Assembly (NCBI GenBank): GCA_964526945.1
Contig: CAZGNA010000044.1
Span: forward strand, 1 to 17,729
Direction: 5' to 3'
Length of the DNA: 17,729 nucleotides
From: Fervidifonticultor sp964526945
Lineage (GTDB): Bacteria > Sysuimicrobiota > Sysuimicrobiia > Sysuimicrobiales > Humicultoraceae
Shown here: piece after piece, positions 15,304-17,729 of the stretch
How the letters are laid out: every line of letters begins with the position of its first letter
Numbering within the stretch: position 1 is the first letter of the stretch
Made by a program: the position numbers and the translations under genes
The notes under the pieces: model-generated
Database searches by the model: none
The model's input: only the letters and a program-made list of their open reading frames with translations
What the model was told of the DNA's origin: nothing

Positions 15304-17729
15304 ATGCGCGAGGGCTCGCTCACACCCATGATGCGGCAGTACCACGAGCTGAAGGCGCGGTACCCCGGCGCCCTGCTCATGTTCCGGCTGGGCGATTTCT
15401 ACGAGCTGTTCTTCGACGACGCCCGGATCGCGGCCAGGGAACTGGACATCGTGCTGACCTCGCGCGAGGTCGGCAAGGGACGCCGGGTCCCGATGTGTGG
15501 CGTGCCCTACCACGCCCTCACCAGCTACGTCGCACGGCTGGTGGAGCGGGGGTACCGCGTGGCGATCTGTGACCAGGTGGAGGATCCGCGGAAGGCCCGA
15601 GGGCTCGTGCGCCGCGCGGTCACACGGGTGGTGACGCCGGGCACCGTCATGGATGCCGCGCTGCTGCCCGGCGGCGAGCACCGCTACCTGGCGGCGGTCG
15701 TGGGCAGCGGCGACCGGTGGGGGCTGGCGGCCGCCGATCTCACGACCGGCGACCTGGCGGCCACGCAGCTCGAGGGCGCCGAGGCGTTCCGGCGCCTTGT
15801 GGACGAGGTCGCGCGCTTCGAGCCCCGCGAGGTGCTGGTGCCGCAGGCGGACGCCGACGCGCTGACCGGTGCCCTGGGGCCCGTGCGCCTGACGCCGGTG
15901 GACGCGTGGTGGTTCGACCCGTCGGCCGCGCGCCGGACGCTGCTGGAGCAGTTCCAGGTGGCCACGCTGGACGGCTTCGGCGCCGAGGGCCTGCCCCTGG
16001 CCGTGGGCGCCGCCGGGGCGCTGGTGCAGTACCTGCACCAGACGCAGCTGTCGGGGCTGGCGCACCTGCGGGCGCTGCGGGTCTACAGCGTCGATGCCTG
16101 CCTGCAGCTGGACGAGACGACGCGGCGCAACCTGGAGCTCGTGCGGAATGCGCAAGACGGCAGCCGGCGCGGGACGCTGCTGGAGGCGCTGGACGAGACG
16201 GTCACGCCCATGGGCAGCCGGCTGCTGCGCGAGTGGCTGCTGCGGCCGCTGGTCGACGTGGAGGCCATTCGCGCACGCCAGCGCGCCGTCGAGACCGCCC
16301 TGGCCCACCGGAGCCTGCGGGCGGCGGCGCGCGAGCTCCTGCAGGCCCTCCCAGACCTCCCCCGGCTGGTCGGGCGCATCGGCCACGGCAGCGCCACCCC
16401 GCGCGACCTGGCCACACTGCGCGGTGCCCTGGAGCGCCTGCCCGCGCTGCGCGCTGCGCTGGCGGACATCCCCGGGGAGCGATTCGCAGACCTGGCCGAC
16501 CGCATCGACCCGCAGCCGGCGCTGGCGGCGTTGCTGGGGCGGGCGCTGGTCGACGACCCACCGGTCTCGGCCCGCGACGGCGGGATCATCCGGCCCGGCT
16601 ACGACGCAGAGCTGGATCGGCTGCGGGCGGGCGCCGCGGAGGGACGCGCGTGGATCGCCGGCCTGGAGGCGGCGGAACGGGCCCGGACCGGCATCAAGTC
16701 GTTGAAGGTGGGCTTCAACAAGGTCTTCGGCTACTACATCGAGGTCTCCAACGCCAACCGCCACCTGGTGCCGGCGGACTACCAGCGCAAGCAGACCCTC
16801 ACCGGGGCCGAGCGCTACGTCACGCCCGAGCTGAAGGCCCGCGAGGCGCAGATCCTGGGCGCAGAGGAGCGCACCCACGAACTCGAGCACGACCTGTTCG
16901 TGGCCCTGCGGGACAGCGCCGCGGCCCACGCGCCCGCGTTGCTGGCCACGGCCGCGGCGCTGGCGGAGGCCGACGTGCTGCTCGGGCTGGCGGAGGTCGC
17001 CGAGCGCTACGGCTACGTGCGGCCGGAGGTGGTGGCCGAGCCGGTGCTGGCGATTCGCGCCGGCCGGCACCCGGTGGTGGAGCGGATGCTGCACGGAGAG
17101 CGGTTCGTGCCCAACGACCTCGTCCTCGACGTCGAGGACCGTGCGATCCTCATCGTGACGGGCCCCAACATGGCCGGAAAGAGCACGCTGCTGCGGCAGG
17201 CGGCCCTCATCACGATCATGGCGCAGATGGGCGCGTTCGTCCCCGCGGCGTCGGCCCGCATCGGCGTCGCCGACCGGATCTTCACCCGGGTCGGCGCCAC
17301 CGACGACCTGGCCGCAGGGCGCAGCACGTTCCTGGTGGAGATGCAGGAGGTGACGCGCATCCTGCTGGGCGCCACGCGGCAGAGCCTGGTCGTCCTGGAC
17401 GAGGTGGGGCGCGGCACCAGCACCTACGACGGGATGAGTCTCGCCTGGGCGGTGGTGGACTACCTGCACGACCGCATCGGCGCCCGGACCCTGTTCGCCA
17501 CCCACTTCCACGAGCTCACGGAGCTGGCCGACCTGCTGCCGCGCGTACACAACGTGGCCATGCGCGTGCGGGAGGAGGCCGGGCGCATCGTCTTCCTGCA
17601 CGAGGTCGCCGAGGGACGCGCCGACCGGTCGTACGGGATCCACGTGGCGCAGCTGGCGGGGATGCCCGCGGAGGTGCTGGACGAGGCCCGCCGCATCCTC
17701 CAGCAGCTGGAAGCGGCGGGGGCGCGCCC
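15304..17729 (+). CDS. mutS: DNA mismatch repair protein MutS (3' end outside window)
   Basis: MutS recognises mismatches and recruits MutL. The visible 808 residues contain domain I with GDFYELF (mismatch-wedge F32 and E34 of the FxE motif), the connector and lever domains, the clamp region with FGYYIEVSN, and the ABC-type ATPase. The ATPase shows Walker A GPNMAGKST (620-628, K626), the signature region STFLVEMQE, Walker B LDEVGRGTST (D699-E700) and the switch histidine in THFHEL (H734). The frame is open to the window edge, and full-length proteins are about 850-880 aa. The ATG at 15304 has GGGAG about 4 nt upstream; a GTG at 15301 is equally possible. The N-terminus reads TPMMRQY within ten residues, as in homologues. 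mutL is expected next, from known gene order. Confidence 0.96.
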   Translation, partial: MREGSLTPMMRQYHELKARYPGALLMFRLGDFYELFFDDARIAARELDIVLTSREVGKGRRVPMCGVPYHALTSYVARLVERGYRVAICDQVEDPRKARGLVRRAVTRVVTPGTVMDAALLPGGEHRYLAAVVGSGDRWGLAAADLTTGDLAATQLEGAEAFRRLVDEVARFEPREVLVPQADADALTGALGPVRLTPVDAWWFDPSAARRTLLEQFQVATLDGFGAEGLPLAVGAAGALVQYLHQTQLSGLAHLRALRVYSVDACLQLDETTRRNLELVRNAQDGSRRGTLLEALDETVTPMGSRLLREWLLRPLVDVEAIRARQRAVETALAHRSLRAAARELLQALPDLPRLVGRIGHGSATPRDLATLRGALERLPALRAALADIPGERFADLADRIDPQPALAALLGRALVDDPPVSARDGGIIRPGYDAELDRLRAGAAEGRAWIAGLEAAERARTGIKSLKVGFNKVFGYYIEVSNANRHLVPADYQRKQTLTGAERYVTPELKAREAQILGAEERTHELEHDLFVALRDSAAAHAPALLATAAALAEADVLLGLAEVAERYGYVRPEVVAEPVLAIRAGRHPVVERMLHGERFVPNDLVLDVEDRAILIVTGPNMAGKSTLLRQAALITIMAQMGAFVPAASARIGVADRIFTRVGATDDLAAGRSTFLVEMQEVTRILLGATRQSLVVLDEVGRGTSTYDGMSLAWAVVDYLHDRIGARTLFATHFHELTELADLLPRVHNVAMRVREEAGRIVFLHEVAEGRADRSYGIHVAQLAGMPAEVLDEARRILQQLEAAGAR

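Noticed and set aside
15202..17643. An 813-codon minus-strand open frame opposite mutS
   Set aside because: Antisense shadow of mutS; all MutS motifs are in the plus frame and the minus translation has no domain.

Overview
This is a gene-dense, very GC-rich (above about 70% by eye) bacterial chromosome segment. It holds eleven protein genes that I call with fair to high confidence, one RNA gene and several regulatory sites. The order recX - helicase - rny (RNase Y) - ymdB ... mutS resembles the recA/recX-rny-ymdB-mutS-mutL neighbourhood of Firmicutes and other Terrabacteria-type lineages. RNase Y and YmdB together, frequent GTG starts and very high GC suggest a high-GC Firmicute-like or Armatimonadota/CSP1-3-like organism. 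The lineage is an inference and cannot be fixed from this window.

Left part, plus strand: the 3' end of recX, then a 1001-aa UvrD-type helicase fused to a Fe-S PD-(D/E)XK nuclease domain. A 359-nt non-coding gap follows. It contains a rod-like foldable segment, an intrinsic terminator and a strong sigma-A-type promoter that overlaps the terminator. That promoter should drive a long run of closely packed genes: rny, ymdB, a PHP-domain phosphoesterase (RNase AM/TrpH-like), a 70-aa zinc-ribbon membrane protein, selA and selB. RNA turnover genes are therefore joined to selenocysteine incorporation genes.

Middle part, minus strand: two tandem paralogous secreted proteins of unknown function (260 and 398 aa) and a third secreted protein of unknown function (148 aa). 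Between the second and third lies selC, the UCA-anticodon tRNA-Sec, on the opposite (plus) strand with its own promoter. The selenocysteine decoding machinery is thus nearly complete here (SelA, SelB, tRNA-Sec). selD is not in the window and no convincing selenoprotein gene was found.

Right part: ilvD (dihydroxy-acid dehydratase) on the minus strand, at the head of a likely ilvD - secreted gene - secreted gene - secreted gene series. Divergent from it is mutS on the plus strand, cut by the window end about 50-70 residues before its expected C-terminus.

The parts most worth a second look are the selC locus embedded among unknown exported proteins, the paralogous exported pair itself, the structured rny leader region, and the odd rny translation start.
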